Source of the DNA: Penelope pileata
Taxonomy: Eukaryota > Chordata > Aves > Galliformes > Cracidae
Direction of reading: 5' to 3'
Assembly (NCBI GenBank): GCA_013396635.1
Contig: WBMW01004162.1
Span: 176,389 to 240,388, forward strand
DNA length: 64,000 nt
Part shown: positions 63,111 through 64,000 of the stretch, in pieces
Layout of the letters: each line of letters begins with the position of its first letter
Position numbering within the stretch: the stretch's first letter is position 1
Notes under the pieces: model-generated
What the model was told of the DNA's origin: nothing
The model's input: only the letters and a program-made list of their open reading frames with translations
Databases searched by the model: none
Position numbers and translations under genes: made by a program

Positions 63111-64000
63111 CGGTGCTGCTCGACGGTCTCGTTGTCCGGCAGCTCTGCCCCGCACACGCTGCACTGCTCGCCCACGGCTCTGCTCTCCGTTTTCATGCCA
63201 GCTGCCAACTCCCCGAGCTTACTGAACAGCTCCCTCTGAATAAAGCCCTGGGGCAGGAGCCCTCCGTAAGCGCTGAAGTCCATGGACACGGCCAGCGCTG
63301 GCTGCATGTGAAGGGCGGATGTCATGGAGGGCGGCATGCCCAGCACAGAGTCACTTTTGTGGTTGGGGAGCACGGAGTAGACCCCCATGGGCTTCTCGCT
63401 GGCGGCTGCGGACTGCTCCGGCCCCACGGGCAGCCCCTGGCCGGGCTCGGGAGGCTGCTCCGCGCTCTCATCGCGGACGTAGTGCAGTTCACGGGCACTT
63501 GTGATAACGCTGCTGCGGGTCGGGGTGCCAGGGCCTTCCTTGCTCTTGTCATCGGGTTTCTCCCCGCTGGAAGCACCCGACTCCGCCGGCCGGGGGCTCT
63601 CGTGGCTGGAGGCATCCTCCACCTGCATCACTTCGGTTTTGACTTCGGCGAGGTGGCGGCCAGCAGCAGCGTGCGGCTCCTCGGGGCCGCTGTGCTGCAG
63701 GGCACCCTGCAGCAGGGACTGCCCGATGCTCATCAGGCTGTCCACCGCCGCCTTGGTGGGGCTCATGGCCGAGAGGCCGAAGGACGTGGACACCGAGGGG
63801 CTCTGCTCCACCAACGCGGTGCCCGGCGCGCTCTGCCCCGCTGTGCTGGCGTAGCCGCTCTCCTCGCTGGAATGCTTGGAGATGAAGAGCCCCTTGATGT
63901 ACCTGGATTTCCTGTCCTCCTCTTCCTCGGCGCCTCCGTCCGTCATGGTGACTTCGGCATCGTTGTCATCGGATGCCTGGATGGTCTCCAAGATCTTCAG
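63111..64000 (-). CDS. ZBTB16: ZBTB16 (PLZF) large coding exon, hinge region to zinc finger 1 (partial)
   Basis: This is the 3' part of the large coding exon of promyelocytic leukaemia zinc finger, a nuclear BTB-zinc-finger repressor that recruits NCoR/SMRT-HDAC complexes. The frame is open to the window edge, so the BTB domain lies outside; the first residues (LKILETIQASDD) match the segment just after BTB. About 297 codons are present. In order they show an acidic EEEED run (about 63931-63915), the conserved FISKHSSEESGYAS block, a MSPTK site (63766-63752), a VKTE SUMO consensus (63643-63632), PGTPTRSS (around 63520) and MDFSAYGGLLPQGFIQRELF. The end carries the first Cys pair and first His of finger 1 (C-x2-C-x12-H, 63163-63113). 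The exon ends with CG of a split Arg codon (phase 2) before a perfect GTGAGT donor. Spacer residues between the conserved blocks differ from the mammalian protein, as expected for a bird orthologue. The apparent start at 63991 is a TTG leucine, not an initiator. Confidence 0.97.

Noticed and set aside
63107..63991. Start codon for the PLZF frame at 63991
   Set aside because: The codon is TTG within an open frame that continues to the window edge; the true start lies upstream, before the BTB domain.

Overview
The window is vertebrate, almost certainly avian, genomic DNA. Seven truncated CR1 LINE 3' ends carry the characteristic ATTCTATG-type tail, and three spliced C2H2 zinc-finger exons match ZBTB16 (PLZF) residue for residue over long stretches. 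A galliform such as chicken is likely, but the species is inferred. ZBTB16 is transcribed on the minus strand, from the right edge towards the left. Nothing bacterial, viral or plasmid-like was seen. The six-frame reading frames of 60-280 codons elsewhere are chance frames in GC-rich intron or repeat-derived frames.

Layout, right to left in transcription order. The large hinge exon (63111-64000, continuing past the window) begins just after the BTB domain and ends inside zinc finger 1. A 34.2-kb intron (28927-63110) follows. A 98-bp exon (28829-28926) finishes finger 1 and encodes finger 2. A 10.6-kb intron (18187-28828) follows; in human the equivalent intron is the main PLZF-RARA breakpoint intron. 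An 87-bp exon (18100-18186) encodes finger 3. At least 18.1 kb of the next intron (1-18099) fills the rest. The exon for fingers 4-5 was not found and should lie left of the window. Splice phases (2, 1, 1) join the three pieces into one open frame.

The introns hold several minisatellites: 20-bp at 294-481, 29-bp at 7985-8473, a two-stage pyrimidine array at 58657-59074, and smaller ones. They also hold microsatellites, CpG-dense patches, and many AT-rich unique blocks rich in homeodomain, forkhead, SOX and GATA motifs. These blocks look like the conserved noncoding elements usual around developmental regulators, but conservation could not be measured here. All recognised CR1 copies lie between 22.9 and 54.5 kb.

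The exons encode part of a single BTB-zinc-finger transcriptional repressor. No novel multi-gene system is present. The points most worth checking are the splice-site surroundings (an N inside the finger-3 exon donor next to 14 T; a G-quadruplex motif directly after the finger-2 exon donor), the strand-asymmetric tract, tandemly repeated CR1 tails, and candidate steroid-response and enhancer blocks.
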